A stretch of DNA of 64,000 nucleotides from Bimuria novae-zelandiae CBS 107.79 (GCA_010015655.1 ML976674.1:493066-557065), one strand, 5' to 3'; positions 31,730 to 43,396 are shown, counted from the first letter of the stretch. A program made the numbers and translations. The notes: generated from the sequence alone by a model not told the origin.

Positions 31730-34717
31730 CTACCTTTGCAAAGCTGTCCCATCATCCTCGTTCTTGAGGAAGAGCTCGACGGTCTTGATCATCCGCTCCT
31801 TCCTCACTGCCTTGTCCTTCTCCTTCATCTTTTCAGTATTTGGTCCCCTAAACATCACGTCCGAGACGACTGTAGCATAGTTGCGGTGAATCAACTGACG
31901 CAGTGCTATATCAGGGACTTTGCTCAAGGTTCGTCTTCTGACCGAAGCTCTGGGCGAAGCAGGGAGTTCAGTACTTGTGCGCGGCGTGGTTGGGTCGGGC
32001 TTGGATGCTTCCGCGATCTGATTCGTGATGTTTTGGAGTATCGAAATGAGGAGGAGAAAAGTTGCGTTGTGGTTCGGCTGTGTAGCGAGAATCTCCAGAG
32101 CCCAAATCTTCTCGTCGTCGCGATCGAGTTGCTGCTTTGATTTCTCGCGCGTGGCGATGCCTTCCTCAAGCTTCTCCCACAGGCTCTTGGTAATGACGCC
32201 GTCTTGCAAACTACGCAAGAAGAGTAGCAATGTATCGGCTAGGCACTCCAGTCTCGCTTTGGGCCTCATGATAGCAGGGAAAGCTTTCTCGAAAGGCTCG
32301 TCGCAGTCAAGCGCTTCGATGGTATCCGCTACCGTCTCTTCCTCCGAGGTATCCTTGACTTGATTCACAAACGGCCACGCAGCGTTGTGCTGCCAGGGTG
32401 CGCTTTCATTGTCGTTTCCGTGGCCTGTCATGTCCCACTCAGCCAGCGCACGCTCCATGTTCACTTCTATAGCTTCCGTCAGCCGAAATATCTCCCGGGG
32501 TACCGACCACCTCACCCCTTCCCGATCCGGCTTCTGGCCCTGCAGCTTGCGAATGCCGCCTTCAGGTATCTTGATGAGTTTGTCTACGGTACGTGTGAGC
32601 GTCGACGGCAGCCAGTGTGCTCGCAGAGGGAGGAAATGATCACGACCGTCCTGCACTCGCAAGACGAGGACTTCTTCCAGGCATGAACTGCCTTCATTGA
32701 GAAGATTGACCATATCTAGGCTGTCGACTTTGAGCTTCAGCTCCGCATTGAGGACGTCAGCCGGTTCAATGGTATACTGCTGGTCTAGCTCGCCAGACGA
32801 TGCCTTTGATGGCGCATCCGGTTCTCGGTCGAATTTCAATCGCAGCCATGGTGGAAATGCGCCCTCCGGTTGGCTATTGTCGAGAGGCCGGTTGGCAAAG
32901 CCGAAGGTAGCCGGTACTCTACCAGTATTGGCGATCGTGATACTTCGACGTTTTGACTTCCCAAATGCAACGTCGCCGAAATCGACCCCGTCAAAGCTAT
33001 GGTCGGTTGTGCCATTGTCGTGGGATGTGCTTCCAGTGGAGCGATCGACTACCACAGTGATGGATGGCCTGCCCTCATTTTCTTGCCGGTCCAACTCTCT
33101 GGCAACTTCTTGGTGTATCGCAGTTTTCAACTCTGGTATGACCGCGTCGTATTTCAAGGAGAATACAGCTTCGAGAGGCTTGTGATCCGAGGAGATGACG
33201 CGCATGTGTGAAGTGTATGTCTCAAGCGCGAACTCGTCCGAGAAGCCTGCCTTCGTCGGCACAACCTCTGGTTCTGGGTCTTCTTGCTCGTCATATTCGT
33301 CGTAGCTGTCGTTTTTGTCGCCATCGGTATCGGGGTCGTAGTCGTACAAGACGTCTTCATCGTCTGCTGCATGATCAAGGCCCTTTGCTTTCATTTCTTC
33401 ATCCTTCTTCCGAGCTTCCTCTCGCTCTTTAGCTTTGAGGTTATATTGATGTCTAGAGGCTCTCGTCCGGTACAGTATTCGGTCGCACCAGCTTGGACCG
33501 CGCTGTTTCTCGCTGGAGTCGAAGACGCCGACTCTGCCCACGTCGTACTTGTACGTTGGCAGAAACCGTATTGGTCCCTCTTCCCAACCATCATGAAATG
33601 CCTTTTCGGCCTTTTGCTGCTGCTTGAGCTCATCATGGGGGAGGAGGGAGTTGATAGTCGTTTGGACACTGGCAGGATCCAGGTCCGGTGGAAGAGGCAC
33701 AGCATCCTCTGCATCATGAGATGTGGAGGCAGTGTCATTTGCGTCTTCTGCACCATCCTGGCTATACCGTCGGGTATGGACGGTGAGCAGGCGCCGTACG
33801 TCCTCTCCCGGCATGCTTTCTAGGCGATAGTTGAGGTCGCCAAACCAGAATGCAAAATCTTCATCCCCTATGCCTTCTCCATGGCCCTGATTGAGGTCCA
33901 TTGCGTCGGTGATGGGGTCGAAGCGTGTGCGGCTCGTGATCTGATTGGCGTCCCAGTTTCGTCTTTCCAATGAAGCCTTGTCGGCGCCAGCAGACAGATG
34001 AGAGTTCACAAACACGAGCCTCGTGGTCTCTCCAAGTACGATTCTCGTCGTCACCGCGCCCTTGTTCCCCATGTACCCCATGAGACCCGTCCCGACGCTG
34101 GTGGTGCTGACGGCTTTGACATGTGGGTGCACTTCAGGAGAAGCGTAGACGAGCAGGAGGAGGCCTATCAGCTGCTGTTCCGCGACAAGCTGGTAGCCGT
34201 TGGGTAGCGCGGTAGACAATTTTTCCTTCCATTTATTGGCGACACTGGGGTCGGTGTACGGCCGCAGTGCTTCAGCAGCAGATGTGATGTCTACGACCTC
34301 TTGCAGGCCCAAAACATATAGCCCGACTTCTTCGTTGCCTGGCACAGCTTTCGAATCGTGAAAAGGCACTGTCGGTGCCTTTGACGTCCGCCGGGCCTCT
34401 TGCGCGGATATTGGCTCCTTGGAAGAGGCGTCCTTCGCATCGGGCGCTCCAACACCCAGACCGGCTAGCGATTCTTCGATGCCCTTTCCGTCTACAAACC
34501 ATGCGCCGATGTCTTGCTCGACGCCCTTCAAACCCGCCACGTTCCATGACCCTACTTTGATGCGCACATGGCGCGGCCGGGTGTATTCGGCTCTGCGCGC
34601 ATACAGGGCCTGGGTGAGACTTTGGTGTGTGGTCGATATCGCGCTTTGACTGCGACTGGCCTCGGGAAATGCTCCAGGGATGGTCGCATCCAGGCGCTCT
34701 GAAGAGTTGGATGCCAT
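31730..34717 (-). CDS. Inositol-polyphosphate 5-phosphatase with ASH-like domain
   Basis: Single exon, 995 aa, starting at the first ATG of the frame (MASNSSERL). The phosphatase core spans residues about 50-530: catalytic blocks FWFGDLNYRLE (about 290), GPSWCDRILYRTR (about 405) and SDHKPLEAVF (about 509). The acidic insert between the last two (DYDPDTDGDKNDSYDEYDEQ) is an unusual low-complexity stretch. Residues about 590-760 look like an ASH/immunoglobulin-like domain, as in OCRL/INPP5B. The helical C-terminus could correspond to a RhoGAP-like fold, but I see no arginine-finger motif. The family removes the 5-phosphate from PI(4,5)P2 and related lipids at endosomes, Golgi and plasma membrane. 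There is no N-terminal Sac1 domain, so it is not an INP51/52/53-type synaptojanin. Confidence 0.9.
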   Translation of the reverse strand: MASNSSERLDATIPGAFPEASRSQSAISTTHQSLTQALYARRAEYTRPRHVRIKVGSWNVAGLKGVEQDIGAWFVDGKGIEESLAGLGVGAPDAKDASSKEPISAQEARRTSKAPTVPFHDSKAVPGNEEVGLYVLGLQEVVDITSAAEALRPYTDPSVANKWKEKLSTALPNGYQLVAEQQLIGLLLLVYASPEVHPHVKAVSTTSVGTGLMGYMGNKGAVTTRIVLGETTRLVFVNSHLSAGADKASLERRNWDANQITSRTRFDPITDAMDLNQGHGEGIGDEDFAFWFGDLNYRLESMPGEDVRRLLTVHTRRYSQDGAEDANDTASTSHDAEDAVPLPPDLDPASVQTTINSLLPHDELKQQQKAEKAFHDGWEEGPIRFLPTYKYDVGRVGVFDSSEKQRGPSWCDRILYRTRASRHQYNLKAKEREEARKKDEEMKAKGLDHAADDEDVLYDYDPDTDGDKNDSYDEYDEQEDPEPEVVPTKAGFSDEFALETYTSHMRVISSDHKPLEAVFSLKYDAVIPELKTAIHQEVARELDRQENEGRPSITVVVDRSTGSTSHDNGTTDHSFDGVDFGDVAFGKSKRRSITIANTGRVPATFGFANRPLDNSQPEGAFPPWLRLKFDREPDAPSKASSGELDQQYTIEPADVLNAELKLKVDSLDMVNLLNEGSSCLEEVLVLRVQDGRDHFLPLRAHWLPSTLTRTVDKLIKIPEGGIRKLQGQKPDREGVRWSVPREIFRLTEAIEVNMERALAEWDMTGHGNDNESAPWQHNAAWPFVNQVKDTSEEETVADTIEALDCDEPFEKAFPAIMRPKARLECLADTLLLFLRSLQDGVITKSLWEKLEEGIATREKSKQQLDRDDEKIWALEILATQPNHNATFLLLISILQNITNQIAEASKPDPTTPRTSTELPASPRASVRRRTLSKVPDIALRQLIHRNYATVVSDVMFRGPNTEKMKEKDKAVRKERMIKTVELFLKNEDDGTALQR

Positions 34718-35130
34718 GGTGGGGGAGGGGCAGGTCGGGCTTGTCACAACGGTTTAGGGAAAGATGACACGGTCAATCCAATTGTCCATGGTATAGCAGG
34801 AGGTGTCTGTGTTAGTGCAGGTGTCGAAAAGTTGTGAATACCTGGACCCTGGACCCTGGCATGGTTCCATGACATGGCGACACCCAACGTTGGCCTCCTG
34901 CCGCCGATGACGAGTGCGTGGCGGTGCAGTGGCAGTTGCGACCCGGAGCTCCCCGCTTAACGCCAAAAGCACCCGCGGAAGCTTGCGCAACCTTTCGCGT
35001 AGCGTTGAAAGTTGGCCATCGTATTGCTCATCCTGGGGTAGCTTCATTGGCGTCGTTGCGACCCACCTTTACCTTTACAGGAGGGCCAACACACACAGAA
35101 CCCGTTACTTAGTCGTATCCTTCGCCCACA
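34718..35130. promoter_or_regulatory. Divergent intergenic region, 5-phosphatase and DCP1
   Basis: 413 bp between two divergent start codons. A minus-strand 97-codon frame lies here but shows no family features. No clear TATA box. Confidence 0.4.
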
Positions 35131-35999
35131 ATGGCACCTAATAAAGGCAAATCGCGCGCCCACTACACGCAACCGCAACCATCCGACTACGAGACCGACG
35201 CGCCCCAGATGGACCATCCTGCCCCGCTCCCAGTGCGTTCCACCGAGGAACTCAACCTGAGTGCTATCCGGCGCCACTATCCCGACGTCACCTCTATACA
35301 ACACGTCGTTCATTACGCCGTTCTCTACACGTTCAGCCTCGAGGAGTCGAGATGGGAGAAAGCCGGCGTCGAAGGCACGCTCTTCATATGCGAACTGGTG
35401 CCCTCCGCAGCCGGCGCGGAACGTTATGGCGTTGTCATGCTGAACCGTCGCAGCCTGGACAACTTCTACATGGAGATAGTCGGTCCCGATGGGATTGAGC
35501 TCACGGACGAGTACATCATCATGCAGGGTGACGAAGTGTACGGCCTGTGGATCTTTAATGAGCCGAATAGCAGCACGGCGGGCATGATGACCCAGACCGC
35601 AGCCAAGATCCAAGAGCTGGCCGTAAGTCAACTCATCCTCTCGCGTATAGCTGAACTGGTCGGTGTATTACCTATCCTGGGGTAACACACGGGCGATTAA
35701 TTGGTGTAGCAATTTGCTGACCATCAATGTTGTAGGCACGCGTCGAAGTCAGCAAAGCCGCGGCGGCGCAGAACACAGACACGGCCAGTGTCGCGTCAGA
35801 CCAGGTCCAGTCTTCAGTCCCTATGGGACGGCAACTGTCACTTCGGGAACTCTTCGGTCAACAACGCACTCAAGACGCTGCTTGGAGCGTCGTCAACCAC
35901 CACAATGCACACGCAGGAACCCCGCCTCAGAATAGCCAGCCCGACATGCTCGCCCAGCTCTTCATGAGAGCTAAGCAAGACTACAACAACCCTGGCTGA
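35131..35999 (+). CDS. DCP1: mRNA-decapping enzyme subunit 1
   Basis: Two exons, 35131-35622 and 35736-35999, 756 nt, 251 aa, phase-0 intron. The N-terminal half is an EVH1-like fold: after NLSAIRRHYPDVTSI come the strands around ERYGVVMLNRRSLDNF and VYGLWIFNEPNSS, which match the DCP1 patterns of LNR plus YG-x-W. The second exon has a short Leu-rich block (SLRELFGQQRTQ) near the C-terminus and ends LAQLFMRAKQDYNNPG. DCP1 activates the DCP2 pyrophosphatase that removes the m7G cap in cytoplasmic P-bodies. The length is short compared with animal DCP1 but normal for filamentous fungi. The start is the first ATG after an open upstream leader. Confidence 0.88.
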
Positions 36000-37054
36000 G
36001 TGGACTCACGCAGTGTCGTCGCGTTCAAGCTGCCGACCGCGACTCTCGTTTCAACATCGGCGGGCATGTTTTGTGTGCCATCTGTTATGGAGAACTGGAA
36101 GCCACGGAAAGGGGATCTGGACGGCGCGCAAACGGAGTTGGACGGCACGGAGAGGCAGCTGCACAGCAACGACACCACATTGTAAGACTCGAAAATGCGA
36201 TCGGACGACATCGACACGGAATCAGACTCTAACGCAGAGCCTCACAGCACCGCGAAGAATGAGAGGGACATCGTGAAGGTGCGAGGTTGGGCAAGACAGT
36301 TGATTTAGGAATGTGTCGGTCGTGTGTGTTATCTCTAGATACGTGATACGATGGCTGACTGCATTTACTTTGGGCCTGGCCAACTGGGCAAAGAAATTGA
36401 AAGGCAAGGATATAGCAAGTTGAGAAATGGACGTTACCAGACTGCGATCTGAAAGTCTCGAACTTTCCTCTAATGCGGAACGCCGTGCTATGTCTTGGAC
36501 GGAATTGTTGCGGTATATTGGGATGGGGAGTAAATGTTGGAGAGGCGTTCCGCTTGAGGAACTCGGTCTGGGAGACTTGTGGTTTGGCAATGAATAGGTG
36601 TGCTGTATGACTTGTGCGCTTTTGTTTGAGCCACCAGTGATTTCTAATTTGGCATTAGCAATAAAGCTTGCGATCTTTCATGTGAGCCACCACTTCTAGC
36701 GTGAACGTGAGCGATGAGGGCCACTGATGGCTGCAGCGGAGTATGGTGCCGCAATTGATGGCGGAAAGCTGTTCATCCTGGTTGTATAGGAAAGGCTGGT
36801 CCAGCAGTGATACCACATTGCTAGTGTCGATAATCAAGGCATCCTTCGTGTCTGCGCAGCAACCGAGTCCTTGATGGAGATCATTACGTTTGTAAAGTGC
36901 TCTCTGAGATAAAACGCATCTAGCCATACCTACCCATCCCAACGCCATCTCTAATGCCTTGTAGTACATCCAATATACACGTTCCATCATCCCTCTGCAT
37001 CCCCCCTCATACCCTCCGCTCCCCCATTCTCTGCCACGCATCCAAACAGCCCGT
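36000..37054. other. Intergenic between convergent DCP1 and mS33
   Basis: About 1 kb. A 122-codon minus frame (36222-36590) and several short plus frames overlap here; none is convincing. The left part probably holds the DCP1 3' UTR. Confidence 0.4.
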
Positions 37055-37530
37055 CTACCGCTTCTTATTAAACTTCTTACTCTCTGTCCCCTTGTCAGCA
37101 CCCACCCTTTAGCTCCAAACCGCCAACGCCATCTCCACTTACCAGCAGCCGTCCTTTTCTTCTTCGGCGGCGCCTTGCCCCTACTCCGCGCGACGTTAAG
37201 ATGCTCCAACCAGTCCTCCTCGTCCTCATCCATAACCCCGTAATCTGGATACAGTTTCCGCAGCTGGCTGATTGTGCCGATGCGCGGCGGGTAGTAGGAT
37301 GCGACGGAGGCGCCTTTGAGGCGCTGGTGGAGGATGCGTGAACCGAGGCGGTGGCAGGACGGGTTGTAGGTTGTGCGGAAGAGGGTGGTTTGGAGCTGTG
37401 CGTGGTCAGAGGTTTTAGCATTGAAGAGCAAGAGTGGAAAGTGAAGGGGTGGTGGAGGCAGAGGGGGTTAAGGGGGCATTACTTTCATGAGCTCCAGCAC
37501 GCGCGAGCGCGCGACGGGTGCGACGGACAT
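37055..37530 (-). CDS. RSM27: Mitochondrial small-subunit ribosomal protein mS33
   Basis: Three exons, 37530-37483, 37395-37143 and 37083-37055, 330 nt, 109 aa. Exon 1 encodes MSVAPVARSRVLELMK, which abuts LQTTLFRTTYNPSCHR, then LRKLYPDYGVMDEDEEDWLE, and the end ESKKFNKKR. This is the full pattern of mS33 (yeast Rsm27, human MRPS33), including the conserved YNP and the basic C-terminus. The last exon has only 29 nt and is easy to miss: reading straight through its donor gives a false extension. The protein is a structural part of the mitoribosome small subunit. It shares a 276-bp divergent promoter region with the RNase III gene. Confidence 0.93.
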
Positions 37531-37806
37531 TGTGGGGTGCGAAGAAGGATGGTGAATGTGCGGAGAAGGGCTCGGAGGTGTCTGGTGGTTAGCGCGGGTG
37601 CACGGGCCAGGAAACTTTCTTGTAGCACTGTGGGCGAAGACCGGCCGCTCTTGCCTTTGCGCCAACATCTGAACGAGCACTCTCTGACTTTTTAGTTTCT
37701 CGAAACCCAGCTGTTTGGACGTATTGGGTCCCGGCTCTGTGTTATATTGCGACTTGCAAAGGCTTGCAAAGCATAGATTTGAGGAAAGGTTACTGCGCCG
37801 GTCGAT

Positions 37807-39756
37807 ATGTCTGGGTATCGGCCACCAAAGCGTGGAGGTATGTTACCTTTTTCCTTGCTTGCTTTTGGACTGCAACTGCCTTCAGTGTTGCAAATCCCAC
37901 TCGCTACTTTTTGTGCTGCGCCATCTTGCTAACATCTATTCGCAGGCGGCCACGACCACTACAACAATGATCGCTTCCAAAAACATGCTCGCTCAGACAG
38001 TCCCAACTCGGCACCCGTAGGCTCTCGTGGACCGAACAGCTATACACCGGCGCGCCAGTCTTCCAACAACGGCCCGAATTACTCTACACCTCAATATGGC
38101 ATGTCACAGAAAGAGCGCAGGGGCGAGACTCAGTTCTTCGATCATGTCGACCGACTGCCTGACCCTTCGAAATGCGAACCGTGCAAGCTAGCTAAGCAAG
38201 AGCTGGAGTCGGGCTTGGTTGTATTGCTCTCACAGGTGGAGGCAGAGGAAACAAAACCAGGCGGCGATAAGGACATACTGCGATGTGCTGCAGAGCTGCG
38301 ACGGCTCCTGTCCGCTCGGAACAACCACAAGTATGCGGAGAAAATGAAAGAGTTGGACAAAGCGCGGCCAAGAGAGGGTGCATATGTCATGCTTCCCGGA
38401 TACATCGAGCAGAGGCTGGAGAAGGCAAAGGACATGCCACCGCTGCCTCCCATCGAGCCTTCGCTGCAGGCACAAGTCTTCACGCATTCATCCATGCATA
38501 ACAAAGCCATAAAAGGCGTTGGTTCCAGCGACGATCTATCATACGAACGTCTTGAATTCGGCGGAGACGCTTACCTTGAGGTGATGGCGACACGCCTGAT
38601 TGCGCATCGCTTACCGCATCTCGACGTCCCAGCACAAGCCCATTTCCGAGAGCAGCTGATTAGGAACGACACGCTGGCCGCGTTTTCCCGGGCGTATGGG
38701 TTGCCTGATCGCCTGAAGCACTCGCACGTGCAAGGCGGCAAGGCCTGGGACAAAATCACAGCCGATGTCTTTGAAGCGTACGTCGCAGCAGTCATATACT
38801 CCGACCCAGTAGAAGGCTTCTTGACGGCTGAGAAGTGGATGAACCAGCTCTGGGCGACCCAAGTGTTAGGGTATCGCGAGGCTGTGCTCGTGGAGAATGT
38901 GAAAGCGCAAGAAGAACTCACCAAGCTTGTCCAAATGAAGGGCATCACACTCAGCTACGTCGACGAGAAGGACATGGAAAATATCAAAGACGGCACGCAG
39001 AAGTTCTTGCAGGGTGTCTACCTCACAGGGTGGGGGTTCACAAACGAGTGGCTCGGCAGCGGTTTTGGTAGGAACAAATCGCAAGCCGCTGTGAACGCAG
39101 CCCAAGATGCCCTGAAGAGGAACAGCATCGTACTTCAGGAGGCCGTGAAGAAGAAGCAGGAATTTCTTGTGCAACAGCAGATTGAGCGCGACCAGAAGCG
39201 TACGGCGCTCAAAAAGCGGGTACAGGAAGGCGACCGCGAGGCAATTGCTGAGCTGAGGCGCATTCTTCTAAACGACATCCGCATCAAGAAGAAGCTCGCT
39301 TCGAAAGGCGACAAGGACGCAGCGGCCAAGCTTGAAGAGCTCGTTGTCGAAGAAGCAGCTCTCCCCGCGGAGCCCGTCGCAAATGCTGGTGAGAAAGACG
39401 CCGCTCAGGCCTCCACCAGCACAGATAAAATAGAAAAGGCAACTAATGACAACGCTGTGATGCAGAACAACGCAGCAACAGAAAGAGCAGACACGCATCC
39501 TCCGCGCAAGCCCAAGCACCCGAAGCCAGAAGTGCCGAAGTCCGCCAGGGAGGTCCTGACCACGCAGAGCGCGGAGGACTTCCTCGCTAACATCATGGCG
39601 GGCGGTAAGGTAGGAGATGGGCCCAAAGACTCAAACTGGCTCGAGAAGCAGCAGAAGAAGAAGGAAAAGGAAGAGCGCAAGAAGGCGGAGAAGCTGGCGC
39701 GGAAGGAGGAGGAGAAGAGGGCGAGTACGGCGTGGCAGCACAAGCGAGCGTCTTGA
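37807..39756 (+). CDS. RNT1: RNase III with double-stranded RNA-binding domain
   Basis: Two exons, 37807-37837 and 37946-39756; 1842 nt, 613 aa. The short first exon (MSGYRPPKRG) joins in phase 1 after a clear TGCTAAC branch point. The RNase III signature is YERLEFGGDAYLE (about 211-222; most family members have LGD rather than GGD), followed by the second acidic cluster ADVFEAYVA (about 283). A dsRBD spans about 320-395, ending SQAAVNAAQDALKRN. The 200-residue C-terminal tail is Lys/Glu/Ala-rich with coiled-coil character (EKQQKKKEKEERKKAEK). The one RNase III domain plus dsRBD matches fungal RNT1/Pac1, which process pre-rRNA and snRNA in the nucleus, rather than Dicer. The key acidic residues are present. 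Confidence 0.88.
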
Positions 39757-40134
39757 TCATTCCCTAATGACAGGGTATGAAGGTAGCATTGATATTTCCT
39801 CGCGAGCAATGCAATTAACCCAACCCCAACCCTATCCATCTTCCTCCTTCATATGGAAATGCACGTCGCACGTGTCTCGCCGCAAACCGCTCCATTGGTG
39901 TTGACGTTGAGCCCACCCGCCCGAGTTCGCGCGTCACCAATCACCGTAGCCACCCACCCCTCATTGCGCCATTGTACCCCACCACATCCCCGTTCCACTC
40001 CCCGCCTCACCACCCCCCACGCCCGCACCGCCCCTAAACTCCACCTTTATATACCTCGCCCGCCCGGAAAATACGATACGGAGTATTCCAGCGCTCAAAG
40101 CCTTCAGTGCTGGGGGGCACTTTGTACACTTCTC
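39757..40134. other. Intergenic, RNase III 3' side and tRNA upstream region
   Basis: C-rich on the plus strand; no supportable gene. A TATATA word at 40048 lies about 85 bp upstream of the tRNA. Confidence 0.4.
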
Positions 40135-40260
40135 GCGTTGATGGTGTAGTGGTAACATTGAAGCTTCCCATCCCATATATCCAGATCCAGAGGCGCCAGG
40201 CCAACCGGGTTAGGACTTGGGGACATGCTTCAGCCTCGGGTTCGATTCCCGGTCAACGCA
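40135..40260 (+). tRNA. tRNA-Gly(CCC) with a 55-nt intron
   Basis: The acceptor stem GCGTTGA pairs with TCAACGC at 40253-40259, followed by A. The D arm is GTGT/ACAT with an AGTGGTA loop. The anticodon stem GAAGC pairs with GCTTC, giving loop TTCCCA-(intron)-T and anticodon CCC. The T arm is TCGGG-TTCGATT-CCCGG. Both internal promoter boxes are visible (TGGTGTAGTGG and GGTTCGATTCC). The intron (40171-40225) follows position 37, the canonical site. A T run (CTTTTTG) near 40317 may serve as the Pol III terminator. An alternative register of the anticodon stem would give TCC, but D-arm counting supports CCC. Confidence 0.93.
40171..40225 (+). other. tRNA intron
   Basis: 55 nt inserted between tRNA positions 37 and 38. 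Removing it gives a 71-nt mature tRNA body. Confidence 0.8.
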
Positions 40261-40738
40261 AGATGAGATGGAAACCGCTATCTTATACTATAGCTTTCAT
40301 CTCGTGTAGTCCGACACTTTTTGTTTTTGCTGTCGTTCCATGTTGTATGTTTGATTGCTGGTCGGGCTTACTTTTTGGGCGCTGCGGTCCGCTAATGGTA
40401 GCTTTTCTAGCATATAAGGATTTAGGGAGGTATGGGGATGGCGGGTGCACGGGTAGGATGGAAGCCGGGATGGCTGGGTATATGATGCTGCGTTTGCAAG
40501 CGAGGTATAACGTTATAGCTCTTGTGGTTGATGTTTCGGAGTTGCTTTGAACGTGTTCGTGTTCGTGTTCTATGGATGCATGAACACTTCTAGCCCTAGT
40601 AGCCGGGACGCTTCTACCTTAATGCAAGAGCACGGGCTTCGGGTTTTACACTAGGAGTACAAGCGCTTGGAGCCTATTTGGTTTTGGGGGGAGCGTCGTA
40701 CAAGAAGTGAGAAGTGCACGCACAAATGCCCGGCAGCA
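40261..40738. other. Intergenic between tRNA-Gly and the acyl-CoA synthetase 3' end
   Basis: 478 bp; short frames only. No convincing small RNA beyond the tRNA. Confidence 0.4.
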
Positions 40739-42914
40739 CTACAACCTCGCGCGCCCACTCTTCAACACCTCCAAGTCCGCCGGTTGCACAGGCGTGTACG
40801 TCCGGTTCTCCCTCCCGGCCCCCGTCCACATCAGCGCGTCGCCCGCGCCACCTTCAAACTTCGATCCGAAAGTGGTAATATCGATGCCCTCTGCCTTCAG
40901 CGGCCCCTTATTCTGCTTCTCGTTATCCGTCTGACTACTCCTCCTGACCACCCTTACAAACACGGGTACCGCCTCCTTCACCAGCTCCTTCCTCGCGTAC
41001 GCTAGGAACGCTGCCCAGTCAAATGTCTGGCGGGTGACGCCTGACTCGAAGAGTATCGCAGCGCACCCCGCGCGCCCGTCATGTCCCGGCACAGGGACGC
41101 CGTAGACAGTGGCTTCCGCCACACCAGGGTACTTACCCAAGGTCTCAGCGACCTGGGCCGTCGACACGTTTCCAGATTTCCAGCGAAACGTATCACCAAG
41201 GCGATCTTTGAAGAACCACCGCCCGTCGCTATCGCGGCGTAGCGCGTCGCCGCTTCGGTAGAACAGGTCGCCTTGCTGCAGGACGTTGCGGGCGAACTTC
41301 TTCGCGTTGGCAGCGGGGTTGTTGACGTACCCTGCGAATGCAGATTCATCGGGAACTTTGACAAGGATCTCGCCGCCTTCGGCGTAGGAGGTGCGGATGG
41401 CGAGGCCGGTGGGGGAGCGGAGGAGGTCGGAGGTTTCGGCGTCGATGGCGACGGGGACGAGGGTGTTGTGGAGGTATGCGCGGAGGAGTAAGCTATGGGG
41501 ACTCGTCAGCGTAACTGCTCAAGTTGATTCTTCTCTCAAGAACGGTCACTGTCCACGCCAAATTCCCATCACTCCGCAGGTCCTGACTGGCAGGGGGGAA
41601 GCTTTTTCGTCGGGTTGGACATGACTTACCCGTTCCTCCCCACACAATCCTGCGTATACGCATTGCGCGAATAATTCACCATAGTGAGCACGCCCTCCGT
41701 CGAATTGAAAAACTCAATTACCTCAGGCACCGCAAACCGTTCTTTAAACCTCCCCCACACATCCGGTCGCATGCCGTTGCCGTAAATGGCGCGCAGCTTT
41801 GGATGATCTCGCTCGCGCGGGTGCGTCGGCGCATGTAGAAGGTACCGCGCCGCCTCGCCAACATACACGAAGATCGTCGCTTCCGAGTCAGCGATATCGT
41901 CCCAGTGCTGTGACACGCTGAACTTAGGGGCCACCGCGACGCTGATGCCCATCGTGAGCGCCATCATCAACGTAATACCCCCGGTGCCGTGGAACAGCGG
42001 CATGCTGCAGAACCATCGATCTTGTTTGGTCTGTCCGAAGGGCGGATACGTCGGGTCGCCGCGGTCGTGGAAGCGACTTGTTTGAAAGGGCGCGGCTTTG
42101 GGGAGGCCAGTTGTGCCGGAGGTGTACATGAGGCTCATGGGACTAGTGCCCTTGACGCCGGCTCTGTAGGAGTCCCCGGGATCGATGGCTTCGATAGAAT
42201 CAATCTGGGAGAGCAGGGAGGGTGTGACAACCACCCCCTCAACACCCATCTCCCGCATCCCGCCCTCGACTTCACCCCACCGTCCGCTAATCTCTTGATC
42301 CCCATCAACTAGAATAAGCTTCGCTCCGCTGATCCGCACACAATGCACCAACGCCTCGCCCCTAAGGTTATAATTCAACAGCGCGGGCGCCGCGCCGATG
42401 CATAGTAGTCCTAACCACACGAGCATGAAATCCGCGGAGTTGATTAGATAGATAGCGACCACGTCGCCAGCCTGCGCGCCTTTGGAAAGAAATAACTGCG
42501 CCCATTGGACAGCCCGGTCGTGCGCCTGCGCCCAGGTGTAACTCTTGCCACGAGACCAGATGCACAGGGCATGCGGATGGAGGGAGGCGTGCGGGGCGAA
42601 ATGGTACCAGAGAGATGCGCGGTTCTCTTCCACTTTTATTCAACAGGTTGGTTAGCCTCTGGACATTAGATTTGGGGACTTGGGGGACAGTGCGACTCTG
42701 AAGAGTGAGTGCTGGGCTTGGTGAAGTGCATGTGAAGGTCCATCCCGTGCTGGTGACGGAGAGAAGGGAAGCCTATACCGAGCCTCTCATAATGCCTCCT
42801 CGCGCGGAGCACATGTCGTATCACTTTGATATCTTGACCTATGTGGTACTTTGCGTTGAGGTACGCTGCGAGCGCCGACCCTGCCGCTACCAGTCCAGCC
42901 GCTGTGGCTGCCAT
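40739..42914 (-). CDS. FAT1-like acyl-CoA synthetase / fatty-acid transporter
   Basis: Three exons, 42914-42779, 42632-41630 and 41492-40739; 1893 nt, 630 aa. The first exon starts MAATAAGLVAAGSALAAYLN, a likely membrane anchor. The ATP/AMP motif is LMYTSGTTGLPKAA (about 210-223). The FATP/very-long-chain synthetase signature appears as GDTFRWKSGNVSTAQ near residue 493, where most members have RWKGENVST, so the local sequence varies. The length fits FAT1 and FATP proteins. The enzymes activate long or very long fatty acids to CoA esters at the ER, peroxisome or plasma membrane. No clear peroxisomal SKL signal; the protein ends SGRARL, and ARL could serve as a weak PTS1 (inference). Filamentous fungi usually have several paralogues, so no specific gene name is given. 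Confidence 0.9.
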
Positions 42915-43396
42915 TTCCTAGCTCTTGCGTCCCCTACCAACAATGCAAAATGATGAAAAGTGATGGGAATTTCAACCTAAATGCTTAAGCGTGTTAATGA
43001 AGCCATTCGTCGGCAACACAGTGGCTTGTTTTGTATTCATTGTTGGGATGGTTCGAGGGATTAGTCGCACAACTGAGGTAGTCGCAAGTCGCGCGTGCGT
43101 GGGCCGAGGTTCCGAGGTTCGGATATGGTAGAACACGCAGGGTGGGTACGCAAGCGGGGTACGTTAGGGGTATTCGTCGAGCGCACAAACACCCTAAATC
43201 GTGTATAGTATTCGAGCATACCTGGTGCTATGCGGCGCGGAGAGGCAATTGAGTGGTAAAGGTGCGGTTGGAGCTGTTGGAAGGTGCCATTGGTGCTCGG
43301 AAGGAGCCTAGCTCTATATAGGCTAGTTCGGCCACCTAGAATGCATCACTCGTACACTTCATCAGGAGTATCGTATGCCCAGCGATGCGCGACCGT
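42915..43396. other. Intergenic, no gene
   Basis: 482 bp between two minus-strand genes. Only short frames. Confidence 0.4.

Noticed and set aside
34754..35047. 97-codon minus frame upstream of the 5-phosphatase
   Set aside because: Lies in the divergent promoter; no motif and no joining splice seen.
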